NCBI GenBank assembly: GCA_017501355.1
Contig: JAFVXA010000019.1
Span: 1-39,330, forward strand
Origin: Oscillospiraceae bacterium
GTDB lineage: Bacteria > Bacillota > Clostridia > Oscillospirales > Oscillospiraceae
DNA length: 39,330 nt
Reading direction: 5' to 3'
How positions within the stretch are numbered: the first letter of the stretch is position 1; every line of letters starts with the position of its first letter. The position numbers and the translations under genes are program-made. This document shows, one piece after another, positions 21,240 to 29,179 of the stretch. The notes under the pieces are model-generated. The model saw nothing but the letters and a program-made list of their open reading frames with translations. It did not search any database and was not told the origin of the DNA.

Positions 21240-23154
21240 TGTCGCTCACGTTCCTCTCTTCGATGTTGTGTCCATCGGTGGGCTGGTTGACCAGCTTCCC
21301 GTTAAAGACCATGGTGGCAGAGCCGCCGCCATCCAGATTGTAGGCGGTCCGGACGCCAAGGCGGTGCATGAAGTCTGTCAACTGCTCCACCGTCAGACCT
21401 TGACTGGTTTCGGTGCGCCCGTCTGCCACCACCATGACATAATGGCAGCCGCCGTAGTAGCCGATGGCGGTGCGGGGGTGGCGGGTCAGCTCCTTGCCCA
21501 CGCCCTTGATGCGGTCATAGAGGATCTCGCCGTCCAGAATCAGACCGGGACCGAAGCTGAGCACCTGTACCGCGCCGTCCTCATAGAGCTTTTGCGCGGA
21601 GGTGTCTTCTTCTTTCATCACGGTCATGGTGCCGTCGGCATAAAAGACCGCGCACTCCTGTCTGCCGCCGCTGCCGGAGTCACGGTACAGCACGCCGTTT
21701 CGGATCACATAGCCCTCGCGCACGCTGTAATAGTCGCCGTTGATGGCAAGGATCGCGCCGTGGGCTTCGCCGATGGCAGAGGTGGGCTCCAGCAGATTCT
21801 TGCCGAAGGTGTTTTTGGCGAAGGCAGTGCGGAAATGAGCGGGATCATCCAGCAGGATGTCTGCTACATATACATCGCTGTCGTAGGCGCGGTGATGGGA
21901 GATAGAGATGTTGATGCCGTTGCCGCGATAGGTGGTGTCGGTGATGACGGCTTCCTCCGTCAGCGCGGGAGCGGCGCTCTCCTCCTCCACCACGGTGATG
22001 GACTTCGGCAGAAGGAAGGCATCCAGCAGCACATAGACGGAAAAGAGGATCAGCAGCGAGATGTAGACCGCAGAGAAAAGCCGGGTTTTGCTGCGGGGTT
22101 TGGGCTCGGCGCTGCGCTCCCCAAAAACCCAGAAGCGCTGGGCGAAGTAGCTGAAGAGAAAGAAGAGAACCTCTGTCACGAGCTTAGCAAGGAACTTGTT
22201 CCAGCCGAGGACGTTGACCAGAAGGCTGATGAACGCCGTGTTCAGCACCAGAATCACGCCCGCGAGGATGAGATAGCGTGCGCCGGTGGCGCAGACGCTT
22301 TCCCTGCTGCGGAAGACGAGACGTTTGTTGATGGCGAAGTTGCAGCTTGCGCTGACCACACGGGCAGAGACGTTCGCTGTGGGGACCGTCCACGCGCCGA
22401 GACCAGCAAGAACCACCACCAGCAGACTGTACAGCGCATAGTCGATGACAAAGCCGGTGAGGGAGGAGGCGGCGAACTTCAGGATGCGGCTGTAAACCCG
22501 AATGGAGTCGCGGATGGTGTGGAAATGAGAGCCGCTGTTGTTGTCATGGTAGATGGTCTCAATGCCCTGCTCCTGAATGGCGATGCCCGCCTTGGGCGCA
22601 TCCAGCAGCATGTGCATCTCGTATTCGTAGCGTTCGCCCTCTACGTTCAGCAGGAAGGGCAGCAGCTCCGTGCCGAAGGCGCGAAGCCCTGTCTGGGTGT
22701 CGCTGACCTTCACGCCGGAGGTCAGACGGTAGACCCAGCGGGTGACGGTGTTGCCGAACTGGCTTCTTGCAGGTGTGCCCTCGCCAAAGGAGCGCACACC
22801 CAGCGTCAGCGCGCCGGGGGCTTTTGCTGCAAGCGCTGCCACCGCAAGGCTGTCCTTCACCGTGTGCTGACCGTCGGAGTCAAGGGTCACGATGATGCTG
22901 CCGTCCGCTGCATTTTCGTGGAGCCACTGAAGACCTGTTTTCAGGGCGTGTCCCTTGCCCTGGTTCGGCATATAGCTCAGTAGTGTGCCGTGGGCAGCAG
23001 CTGCGGAAAAGACTTCACTGTACGCTTCGCCGCTGCCATCATCTACGATCAGCACGGAGAAGCCTGCGTCCTTCAGTTCGGCGGCAAGACTTACCAGAAC
23101 ATCCGTTGGCTCATAGGATGGGATGAGCGCATACAGAGGTGTTTTTTCAGACAT
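21223..23154 (-). CDS. Three-domain protein: GT2 glycosyltransferase, GtrA-like membrane domain, NAGPA-like glycosidase domain
   Basis: 643 residues from the ATG at 23154 (AGAAAGG upstream; the longer frame to 23373 is not supported). Residues 1-210 are a DPM1-like GT2 domain with Val-Asp-Asp-Gly-Ser (37-41) and Asp-Ser-Asp-Gly-Gln (92-96). Residues about 215-335 are a four-helix GtrA-like membrane domain, which in other systems flips polyprenyl-phosphate sugars. After another transmembrane helix (about 345-365), residues 430-640 are an extracytoplasmic phosphodiester glycosidase (NAGPA) domain ending in Asn-Leu-Asp-Gly-Gly-Gly-Ser (606-612). A likely role is synthesis and outward use of a lipid-linked sugar for surface glycan. 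The next gene overlaps it by 17 bp. Confidence 0.83.
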   Translation of the reverse strand: MSEKTPLYALIPSYEPTDVLVSLAAELKDAGFSVLIVDDGSGEAYSEVFSAAAAHGTLLSYMPNQGKGHALKTGLQWLHENAADGSIIVTLDSDGQHTVKDSLAVAALAAKAPGALTLGVRSFGEGTPARSQFGNTVTRWVYRLTSGVKVSDTQTGLRAFGTELLPFLLNVEGERYEYEMHMLLDAPKAGIAIQEQGIETIYHDNNSGSHFHTIRDSIRVYSRILKFAASSLTGFVIDYALYSLLVVVLAGLGAWTVPTANVSARVVSASCNFAINKRLVFRSRESVCATGARYLILAGVILVLNTAFISLLVNVLGWNKFLAKLVTEVLFFLFSYFAQRFWVFGERSAEPKPRSKTRLFSAVYISLLILFSVYVLLDAFLLPKSITVVEEESAAPALTEEAVITDTTYRGNGINISISHHRAYDSDVYVADILLDDPAHFRTAFAKNTFGKNLLEPTSAIGEAHGAILAINGDYYSVREGYVIRNGVLYRDSGSGGRQECAVFYADGTMTVMKEEDTSAQKLYEDGAVQVLSFGPGLILDGEILYDRIKGVGKELTRHPRTAIGYYGGCHYVMVVADGRTETSQGLTVEQLTDFMHRLGVRTAYNLDGGGSATMVFNGKLVNQPTDGHNIEERNVSDIVYIG

Positions 23155-23178
23155 GAGTGATGATACCTTTCTTCTCAC

Positions 23179-23203
23179 GGTATTGTCACGATGCGACAAT
23201 ACC
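23179..23203. promoter_or_regulatory. Inverted repeat upstream of the three-domain glycosyltransferase gene
   Basis: GGTATTGTC-N7-GACAATACC, perfect 9-bp arms, 25 bp before the gene start and downstream of an AT-rich -10-like region. It could be an operator or a 5' RNA stem. Confidence 0.55.
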
Positions 23204-23298
23204 CCATTTTTACCTATTTTATATAATGCCCCAAAGCGTAGGGGATTGCAACCTTTTTTTGGACAGAAAAGGTGCTTTTCCCGCGGGGAGAACTGTGG

Positions 23299-23304
23299 TA
23301 TGAT
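23299..23304 (+). promoter_or_regulatory. -10 element of the transglutaminase-like gene
   Basis: TATGAT preceded by TGG (extended -10), 60 bp before the ATG. No good -35 is seen. Confidence 0.5.
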
Positions 23305-23363
23305 GGCAAAAAACAAGACCTTCGACAGGGGGGAATGCCTGCCGGAGCAACAGGAGGAGACAG

Positions 23364-24377
23364 ATGGCTGCACACTATGAAAACCAACTGCAGCGGGGTA
23401 CGCGGGAGACCTATGCCGCTATGCTGAAGGGCTTTACGGCGGTGGAAAAGGGTGTGGGCGTTCCCACAGTGGATATCCGCGAAGCGTCGGAGGTCTATAC
23501 GCGCCTGCGGCTGGATCATCCGGAGCTGTTCTATCTCACGGGCTTTCATCTGCGGATGATGCCGGGAGCGGAAAAGAGCGAGGCGGTAGCAGACTACCTC
23601 TTTGACAAGAGCAAGATCCTTTCCCACCGACAGGCGATCAGTACCCGTGTGCAGCGCCTTGCGCGGGAGGCGGCGAAGCTGGATGAGACAGGCAAGATCA
23701 AATGGCTTCACGATTTCATCTGCGAAAACGTCCGTTATGACAAGCTGAAAAAGCCCTACTCTCACGAGGTCATCGGTCCGCTGACGCAGGGAGTGGGTGT
23801 CTGCGAGGGGATTGCCAAGTCCATCAAGCTGTTGGCAGATGAACTGCATATTCCCTGCCTGGTGGTGCTGAGTGCCCCGCAGGAGGGGCAACGCTACGGT
23901 CATGCGTGGAATCTCATCAAAAATGGGGGCAAGTGGTATCACATGGATGCCACCTTTGACCTCTCCCTCAGCCGCTGCGGCGAGATCCGCTATGATTATT
24001 GCCTGCTGGGCGATGAGCATATCTATCGCGACCATAACCGACCTGTCTATCCCGTGCCTGCCTGCACGGACGAGGGGAGCTTCTACTATAAGGACAGCGC
24101 CCGGGTGTCGCTGACGAAGCTGGAGGATGTAGCTAAGCGCACGACGCAGGCGGTGAAGAAGAAAAAGCCGCGCTTCGTGTTCCACTGGCGGGGTGGGTAT
24201 CTTACGAAGGAGATCATGCCGGAGATCTGCGCCGCGGCGCAGCAGGCGGCGGAAGAAATGGGAAAGTACGTCCGCATTTCCCTCAACTGGCCGCAGGCGG
24301 TGTTCTGCCTGCAGTTCTGCGACGAGAAGCCTGCGGACGATCCCGAACTGGAAAAGACCGAAGAAAACGAAGAGTAA
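23364..24377 (+). CDS. Transglutaminase-like domain protein
   Basis: 337 residues. The transglutaminase/protease core is at about 110-200 with a complete triad: Cys147 (Gly-Val-Gly-Val-Cys-Glu-Gly), His180 (Gly-His-Ala-Trp-Asn) and Asp195 (His-Met-Asp-Ala-Thr-Phe-Asp). Bacterial members of this fold are usually cysteine proteases or amidases rather than cross-linking enzymes. There is no signal peptide, so it appears cytoplasmic. The N-terminal 100 residues and the charged C-terminus (Glu-rich tail) have no recognised domain. The start is set by AGGAGGAGA. Substrate unknown. Confidence 0.85.
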   Translation: MAAHYENQLQRGTRETYAAMLKGFTAVEKGVGVPTVDIREASEVYTRLRLDHPELFYLTGFHLRMMPGAEKSEAVADYLFDKSKILSHRQAISTRVQRLAREAAKLDETGKIKWLHDFICENVRYDKLKKPYSHEVIGPLTQGVGVCEGIAKSIKLLADELHIPCLVVLSAPQEGQRYGHAWNLIKNGGKWYHMDATFDLSLSRCGEIRYDYCLLGDEHIYRDHNRPVYPVPACTDEGSFYYKDSARVSLTKLEDVAKRTTQAVKKKKPRFVFHWRGGYLTKEIMPEICAAAQQAAEEMGKYVRISLNWPQAVFCLQFCDEKPADDPELEKTEENEE

Positions 24378-24404
24378 AAAAGAGCGGTGAAGCGAACATA
24401 ACAA

Positions 24405-24441
24405 AACGCGGGAGCATGGATTTGATCTGTGCTTCCGCGTT
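24405..24441 (+). terminator. Hairpin after the transglutaminase-like gene
   Basis: AACGCGGGAGCA (24405-24416) pairs with TGCTTCCGCGTT (24430-24441), one G-T pair, then TATTTTGTG. Probable terminator. The remaining sequence to 24668 shows only a weak TACAAT (24565-24570) and a 9-codon frame. Confidence 0.65.
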
Positions 24442-24600
24442 ATTTTGTGTCAAGTGCAAGGTGTGATAGGCAATATTCCTGCATGGGGGTGTAATTCTCT
24501 GAACATGGAGAGATAGACCCTTTATTTTGCCAATCCTGTCCTGTATTCTCCTGTGCCAGTCTCTTACAATAAAAACACAAGGAGCGAAGGAGGTATTCCA

Positions 24601-24630
24601 TTGGATACTGAAAGCTGTCAAATCATTTAG
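24601..24630 (+). other. Nine-codon open frame with a strong ribosome site
   Basis: AAGGAGG (24587-24593) lies 7 nt before a TTG that opens a nine-codon frame ending in TAG, 38 bp before flotillin. It may be a leader peptide or simply chance. Confidence 0.25.
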
Positions 24631-24668
24631 AAAAACAGAAACATTGGTAAAAAGAAAGGAGAACTGAA

Positions 24669-26069
24669 ATGAAATATGCAATTGGTGCGGCTGTTGCCGT
24701 CGTGCTGCTGGTGGTTCTTGTCCTTGTGGGTTATGTGAAGGCGCCCCCCGATACCGCCTACATGATTTCCGGCTTCCGCAAGCCTCGTATCCTCATCGGC
24801 AAAGCGGGTATCCGCATCCCCGTTTTGGAACGTCTCGATAAGCTTTCGCTGAAGATGTTCTCTGTGGACGTCAAGACAACGGACTACGTTCCCAACGCCG
24901 AGTACATCAACGTGAAGGTGGATGCCACCGTGAAGATCCGCATTGGTCAGAGCGAAGAGATGATGTCCCTTGCCTCCAAGTTTTTCCTGAACGAAGGCGA
25001 GGACATGATTATTCGCCGTGTGCAGGATACCCTCGAAGGTAACATGCGTGAGATCGTGGGTCAGATGAGACTGGAAGAAATGGTCACCGACCGTAAGGCA
25101 TTTGGTGAGCGTGTGCAGGAGAATGCCTTCCCCGACCTGCAGAAGATGGGTCTTGAAATGATCTCCTTCAATGTCCAGTCCTTCTCCGATCAGAACAATG
25201 TGATCGAAGACCTCGGTATCGACAACATCTCTCAAATCAAGAAGGGCGCGGCTGTTGCAAAGGCACAGGCTGACCGAGACATTGCCATCGCACAGGCGCA
25301 GGCAGCCAAGGAAGCCAACGATGCCAAGGTGCAGTCTGAGATGGAGATCGCCGAGAAGCAGACTTCTCTCGCCATCCGACAGGCAGAGCTGAAGCAGCAG
25401 TCCGACGTGAAGAAGGCGGAAGCCGATGCCGCCTATGCCATCCAGGAGCAGGAACAGCGCCGTTCCATCGAGGTGTCCTCTGCCAACGCCGATATCGCCC
25501 GCGCAGAGCGCACGGCTGAGTTGAGAGCCAAGGAAGTCGAGGTCACCAAGCAGACACTGGATGCGGAGATTCGCGCCAAGGCAGATGCGGAGCGCTATGC
25601 TGCCGAGCAGGAAGCGGAAGCCGAGCTCTATCGCCGCACCAAGGAAGCCGAGGCAAAGATGATCGAACGCCAGCGCGAGGCAGAAGGTATTCGTGCCGTG
25701 GGTGAAGCGGAAGCAGAAGCCATCCGTCTGAAGGCGCTGGCTGAGGCAGAAGGTATCGACAAGAAGGCAGAAGCGATGAAGAAGTACGGCGAAGCTGCGG
25801 TCATTGAAATGATCATGGGTGCGCTGCCTGAGATCGCAAAGAATGTTGCCGAGCCTCTCAGCAAGGTCGATAAGATCACCATGTACGGTGAGGGCAACAG
25901 CGCGAAACTTCTCAGCGATATCGTCAACGGTACCACGCAGGTCACCGAAGGCATCAGCGCCGGTATGGGCATTGATATCAAGAGCTTGATTATGGGGGCT
26001 CTCGGTGCTAAGATGGCGACAGACACCCCTACTCCTGTGGTTGTGATGCAGGAGAGCGACGGCGAGTAA
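24669..26069 (+). CDS. Flotillin-like SPFH domain protein
   Basis: 466 residues. An N-terminal transmembrane helix (about 4-22) is followed by the SPFH/Band 7 domain (25-200), then a long Ala/Glu/Lys/Gln-rich coiled coil (about 200-385) with repeated Ala-Glu-Ala runs, and a small C-terminal oligomerisation region. This is the layout of flotillins (FloT/YuaG), which organise membrane microdomains and influence membrane fluidity. It is shorter than Bacillus FloT. Bacillus floT is partnered with an NfeD gene; none is seen here. Instead a DUF2500 protein follows. The ribosome site is AAAGGAG. Confidence 0.9.
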   Translation: MKYAIGAAVAVVLLVVLVLVGYVKAPPDTAYMISGFRKPRILIGKAGIRIPVLERLDKLSLKMFSVDVKTTDYVPNAEYINVKVDATVKIRIGQSEEMMSLASKFFLNEGEDMIIRRVQDTLEGNMREIVGQMRLEEMVTDRKAFGERVQENAFPDLQKMGLEMISFNVQSFSDQNNVIEDLGIDNISQIKKGAAVAKAQADRDIAIAQAQAAKEANDAKVQSEMEIAEKQTSLAIRQAELKQQSDVKKAEADAAYAIQEQEQRRSIEVSSANADIARAERTAELRAKEVEVTKQTLDAEIRAKADAERYAAEQEAEAELYRRTKEAEAKMIERQREAEGIRAVGEAEAEAIRLKALAEAEGIDKKAEAMKKYGEAAVIEMIMGALPEIAKNVAEPLSKVDKITMYGEGNSAKLLSDIVNGTTQVTEGISAGMGIDIKSLIMGALGAKMATDTPTPVVVMQESDGE

Positions 26070-26078
26070 ACAAAAACA

Positions 26079-26108
26079 GGGGGTCTCACTTCGCTGTGAG
26101 ACCCCTTT
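26079..26108 (+). terminator. Terminator after the flotillin gene
   Basis: GGGGTCTCAC (26080-26089) pairs with GTGAGACCCC (26096-26105), followed by TTT. The short T run may allow partial read-through into the DUF2500 gene. Confidence 0.7.
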
Positions 26109-26132
26109 CGCAAAAGAGAAGGAGAGAGAAAA

Positions 26133-26540
26133 ATGGTATCTGCTTTTAACCCTTTCAATTCTTTGGGCGCAGGAGCTCACTTTGGCTTCGGACTGCATTC
26201 TATTGTGCCTGTTATGACCACGCTGATTTTTGCGATCGTCTTTGTGGGTATCTTTGTCACGCTCATCAAGGGCATCGGTCAGTGGAACAAAAACAACCAT
26301 TCCCCGCGTCTGACGGTGCCTGCCACCATCATCGCCAAGCGCACCAATGTGTCCCATCACCACGGTGCGGGCGAGCATCACCATCATCATACCACCACCA
26401 GCTACTATGTTACATTTGAGGTGGAGAGCGGTGACCGCATGGAGTTCCTCATGGCAGGTCACGAATACGGTCTTCTCATGGAAGGGGACAAGGGGAAACT
26501 GAGCTTTCAGGGTACGAGATACCTTGGTTTTGAACGGTAG
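26133..26540 (+). CDS. DUF2500 family membrane protein
   Basis: 135 residues. One transmembrane helix (about 27-48) precedes a soluble DUF2500 domain: Pro-Ala-Thr-Ile-Ile-Ala-Lys-Arg-Thr-Asn-Val, a histidine-rich loop (His-His-His, then five His in a row) near residues 75-86, and Tyr-Tyr-Val-Thr-Phe-Glu-Val-Glu-Ser-Gly-Asp-Arg, ending Gly-Thr-Arg-Tyr-Leu-Gly-Phe. The family (YhhM type) has no known function; the His loop might bind metal. The ribosome site is GAAGGAGAG. It lies 63 bp after flotillin on the same strand, so a shared transcript is possible. Confidence 0.82.
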   Translation: MVSAFNPFNSLGAGAHFGFGLHSIVPVMTTLIFAIVFVGIFVTLIKGIGQWNKNNHSPRLTVPATIIAKRTNVSHHHGAGEHHHHHTTTSYYVTFEVESGDRMEFLMAGHEYGLLMEGDKGKLSFQGTRYLGFER

Positions 26541-26582
26541 CAGTATGGTGTGCGCCCGGGTGTCACTGATCTATAAACAGGA

Positions 26583-26617
26583 GAACGGCATGATCAAAAA
26601 CGATCATGCCGTTCTTT
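26583..26617. terminator. Bidirectional terminator between the DUF2500 gene and carD
   Basis: GAACGGCATGATC (26583-26595) pairs perfectly with GATCATGCCGTTC (26602-26614), followed by T4. Confidence 0.88.
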
Positions 26618-26621
26618 TCGT

Positions 26622-27113
26622 TTATTTCTTCATGGCATCGGCAAGGAGCTGCTGCGCTTCCTGTGTGCTGATTGCCAGCGCCGCGGAAAGCTCACTCTCC
26701 AGAAAATCTCTTGCCCGTTTGGAAATGCGCTCCAGACGCAGATTCAGCGTGTGGCGGCGATCGGTGCAGCAGCCCGCGAGACCTTTCAGCATGGCAACAA
26801 GGGCTTCGCGGCTGTGAGAGGAGAAGATGCTCTTATAATAGGCATCTGCCTTGGTCACTTTGGTTTCGGGGCAGACAGTCGCTTCAATGGCGGGAATGGC
26901 GGCAAGGAAGGCTTTCGCCTCCTCCGCTGCCATCACGGGGCTCATATACACGGGGGAATCCACAGGCGCATAGATCGTCCCGCCGCCGGAAAGGGGACGA
27001 AGGGTGTAGAACAGACGATCCTTGGCAATGCCCTGCATGGCGACGTGACCGACATCGGAGATCTCGCAGGCACCCTGCTCACCGTAAATGATCTTTTCGC
27101 CGATTGCGTACAT
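26622..27113 (-). CDS. CarD family transcriptional regulator
   Basis: 163 residues from the ATG at 27113, supported by AAAGGGG upstream. The N-terminal CarD/Tudor-like RNA-polymerase interaction domain is clear: Met-Tyr-Ala-Ile-Gly-Glu-Lys-Ile-Ile-Tyr-Gly-Glu-Gln-Gly-Ala-Cys, then a Phe-Tyr-Thr-Leu-Arg-Pro-Leu strand and Ile-Tyr-Ala-Pro-Val-Asp. The C-terminal helical domain (about 75-163) contains Arg-Arg-His-Thr-Leu-Asn-Leu and Glu-Arg-Ile-Ser-Lys-Arg-Ala. CarD proteins bind the RNA polymerase beta subunit and stabilise open complexes; many clostridia carry several smaller versions like this. Its targets are unknown. Confidence 0.88.
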   Translation of the reverse strand: MYAIGEKIIYGEQGACEISDVGHVAMQGIAKDRLFYTLRPLSGGGTIYAPVDSPVYMSPVMAAEEAKAFLAAIPAIEATVCPETKVTKADAYYKSIFSSHSREALVAMLKGLAGCCTDRRHTLNLRLERISKRARDFLESELSAALAISTQEAQQLLADAMKK

Positions 27114-27152
27114 GATGTGATGACCCCTTTCGACAGTTTTTTCAATGAACAT

Positions 27153-27158
27153 ATTATA
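27153..27158 (-). promoter_or_regulatory. -10 element of carD
   Basis: TATAAT on the minus strand, preceded by TGA (extended -10), about 40 bp before the start codon. Confidence 0.6.
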
Positions 27159-27280
27159 TCATCAAAATTGTAATTTTTCTAACAGAAAATGCGAAACCGA
27201 TCATTTTTGTTGGAAATGTGCAGATTATGGGGGATAGATTTTGTGTATACCGCTGTGCGGCAGGGGCTGCGAATCGGCGG

Positions 27281-27309
27281 TTGACGGGAAAGTAAAGTTG
27301 TTGTATGAT
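27281..27309 (+). promoter_or_regulatory. Promoter of the DegV-family gene
   Basis: TTGACG (27281-27286) and TATGAT (27304-27309) with a 17-bp spacer. Confidence 0.75.
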
Positions 27310-27319
27310 GCAAAATAAG

Positions 27320-27363
27320 ATAATTAAAAACTTGTAATAAGTTAATTAAAAACCTTTTTAATT
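27320..27363. promoter_or_regulatory. AT-rich repeats in the leader of the DegV-family gene
   Basis: TAATTAAAAAC occurs twice. AACTT-GTAAT-AAGTT (27329-27343) and AATTAAAAA-CC-TTTTTAATT (27344-27363) are perfect inverted repeats immediately after the promoter. They are candidate operators, possibly MarR-like, but no regulator is identifiable. Confidence 0.4.
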
Positions 27364-27383
27364 TTTCGACGAAAGGAATTGGT

Positions 27384-28265
27384 ATGAGCGAGTATATTTT
27401 GAGCTGCTGCAGCACGGTGGATCTCAGCCGCGAATGGCTGGAAAAACGGGGCATTCCCTTTCTTTGTTTTCACTATACCATAGACGGAGAGGAACGGCGG
27501 GACGATCTGAACAGGGAGAGCCTGCGTGATTTTTACCGTGCCATGGAGCAGGGTGCGGAAACCTCTACGAGTATGCTGAGCGTGGGGGAGTATCTGGACT
27601 TTTTTGCTTCCTTTCTGGAGGAGGGAAAGGATGTGCTGCACGTGTGCCTGTCGGGGGGGCTCTCGGGGGCGTGCGGTGCGGCAAAGCAGGCGGCGGCACT
27701 GCTGCAGGAGGAATTTCCCGCGCGGCGGGTGCTGGTGGTGGACTCTCTCGCGGCATCCGCGGGCTATGGGCTGCTGGTGGACACCATGGCGCAGCTGCGC
27801 GCAGAGGGCATGGAGATGGATGCGCTTTATGCATGGGCAGAGGAACACAAGCGTAAACTCCAGCACTGGTTTTTCTCCACCGATCTCAGCGCCTACATAC
27901 GCGGCGGGCGCATTTCCAGAACTGCGGGGATGTTCGGCAGCATGATGGGCATCTGTCCGCTGCTGCACATGAATGGAGAGGGGAAGCTGGTAGCAGGGGA
28001 GAAGGTCCGCTCCAAGCGCCGCGTCATCTGCGAGATTGTGGAGCGCATGGCAAGCCATGCCGAAAGCGGCGAGGACTATGGGGGGCGCTGCTTTATTTCC
28101 CATTCTGCGTGCTTTACGGATGCGGCGGCAGTGGCGGCGCTGGTGGAGCAGCGCTTTGGGAAGCTCTGCGGCAAGGTGGAGATCTTTGATATCGGCACCA
28201 CCATCGGCAGCCACACCGGACCGGGAACCGTGGCGCTGTTCTTCTTTGGAAAAGAAAGGGAATAG
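27384..28265 (+). CDS. DegV family fatty-acid-binding protein
   Basis: 293 residues, normal DegV length. Conserved blocks: Thr-Ser-Thr-Ser-Met-Leu-Ser (60-66) lining the ligand pocket, Cys-Leu-Ser-Gly-Gly-Leu-Ser-Gly (88-95), Asp-Ser-Leu-Ala-Ala-Ser-Ala-Gly-Tyr-Gly, Gly-Gly-Arg-Ile-Ser, and a C-terminal Ile-Gly-Thr-Thr-Ile-Gly-Ser-His-Thr-Gly-Pro-Gly-Thr. DegV/FakB proteins hold a fatty acid for phosphorylation by FakA; no fakA is in the window, so involvement in fatty-acid uptake is inferred only from the family. The gene stands alone between its own promoter and terminator. Confidence 0.9.
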   Translation: MSEYILSCCSTVDLSREWLEKRGIPFLCFHYTIDGEERRDDLNRESLRDFYRAMEQGAETSTSMLSVGEYLDFFASFLEEGKDVLHVCLSGGLSGACGAAKQAAALLQEEFPARRVLVVDSLAASAGYGLLVDTMAQLRAEGMEMDALYAWAEEHKRKLQHWFFSTDLSAYIRGGRISRTAGMFGSMMGICPLLHMNGEGKLVAGEKVRSKRRVICEIVERMASHAESGEDYGGRCFISHSACFTDAAAVAALVEQRFGKLCGKVEIFDIGTTIGSHTGPGTVALFFFGKERE

Positions 28266-28271
28266 ATAGCG

Positions 28272-28302
28272 AAAGCCGTCGGCACAAGTCGACGGCTTTT
28301 TT
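28272..28302 (+). terminator. Terminator after the DegV-family gene
   Basis: AAAGCCGTCG pairs with CGACGGCTTT around an eight-base loop, followed by a T run. Confidence 0.9.
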
Positions 28303-28334
28303 GCCCGGAAATGAAAAAAGCTGGAAAAACCCTC

Positions 28335-28363
28335 TTGTCGCGCTGAGACGGGTATAGTAGAAT
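28335..28363 (+). promoter_or_regulatory. Promoter of nagB-nagA
   Basis: TTGTCG (28335-28340) and TAGAAT (28358-28363) are 17 bp apart. Another TATAAT lies at about 28370 without a matching -35. Confidence 0.5.
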
Positions 28364-28426
28364 AATCCTATAATGGCAAATAGCGTACATAACAGAATCT
28401 ATCATGAAGAAAGGTCGTATAAGAAA

Positions 28427-29179
28427 ATGAGAGTGTATCGTGCAGAAGATTACAAGGCTATGAGCCGCCGCGCCGCATCCATCATCGCCGCACAGGTGAT
28501 GCAGAAGCCCAACTGTGTGCTGGGCCTTGCTACCGGTTCTACTCCCGTCGGTGCGTATGAGCAGCTGGTGGAGTGGTACAAGCAGGGCGACCTGAGCTTT
28601 AAGGAGGTCAGCTCCGTGAACCTGGACGAGTATCTGGGTCTCACCGGCGATCATCCCCAGAGCTATCGCTACTTCATGCAGAAGAACCTGTTTGACCATG
28701 TGGATATCGACGTGGCAAAGACCAACGTTCCCAGCGGTATGGCTGAGGATGCTGAGGCGGAGAGCAAGCGCTATGAGAAGGTGATGGCTGACCTCGGCGG
28801 CATTGATCTGCAGCTGCTGGGCATGGGTCACAACGGTCACATCGGCTTCAACGAGCCTGCAAGCGATTTCCCCATCGCAACTCACGTGGTGGATCTCGCT
28901 GAGAGCACCATTCAGGCAAATGCTCGCTTCTTCGATTCCATGGACGAAGTGCCCCGTCAGGCTATGACCATGGGTATCGGCAGCATCAGGAAGGCAAAGA
29001 AGGTGCTGGTGGTCGTCAGCGGCGAAGGCAAGGCTGACATCGTGTATCGTGCGTTCTGCGGTCCTGTGACCCCCGAAGTGCCCGCATCCATCCTGCAGCT
29101 GCATCCCGATGTGACCATCGTGGGTGACCGCGCTGCACTGGCTAAGCTTGAAGAGGCAGGTGTTCCCGTATGCGACTGA
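28427..29179 (+). CDS. nagB: Glucosamine-6-phosphate deaminase
   Basis: 250 residues from the ATG at 28427; a longer frame from 28373 has an atypical N-terminus. NagB converts glucosamine-6-phosphate to fructose-6-phosphate and ammonia. Motifs: Leu-Ala-Thr-Gly-Ser-Thr-Pro (34-40), Asn-Leu-Asp-Glu-Tyr (65-69), and the active-site segment Gly-Met-Gly-His-Asn-Gly-His-Ile-Gly-Phe-Asn-Glu-Pro (132-144). As in many Firmicutes enzymes, Asn replaces one Asp of the E. coli site. Length fits the non-allosteric Gram-positive type. It overlaps nagA by 10 bp, so the two are coupled. Codon bias suggests high expression. Confidence 0.95.
   Translation: MRVYRAEDYKAMSRRAASIIAAQVMQKPNCVLGLATGSTPVGAYEQLVEWYKQGDLSFKEVSSVNLDEYLGLTGDHPQSYRYFMQKNLFDHVDIDVAKTNVPSGMAEDAEAESKRYEKVMADLGGIDLQLLGMGHNGHIGFNEPASDFPIATHVVDLAESTIQANARFFDSMDEVPRQAMTMGIGSIRKAKKVLVVVSGEGKADIVYRAFCGPVTPEVPASILQLHPDVTIVGDRAALAKLEEAGVPVCD

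Noticed and set aside
21268-22983. 571-codon plus-strand frame opposite the three-domain glycosyltransferase gene
   Set aside because: Antisense shadow with Gly/Ala/Asp/His-rich composition and no ribosome site.
24627-26462. 611-codon minus-strand frame opposite flotillin
   Set aside because: The repetitive coiled-coil codons of flotillin produce an open antisense frame; no start signal or domain.
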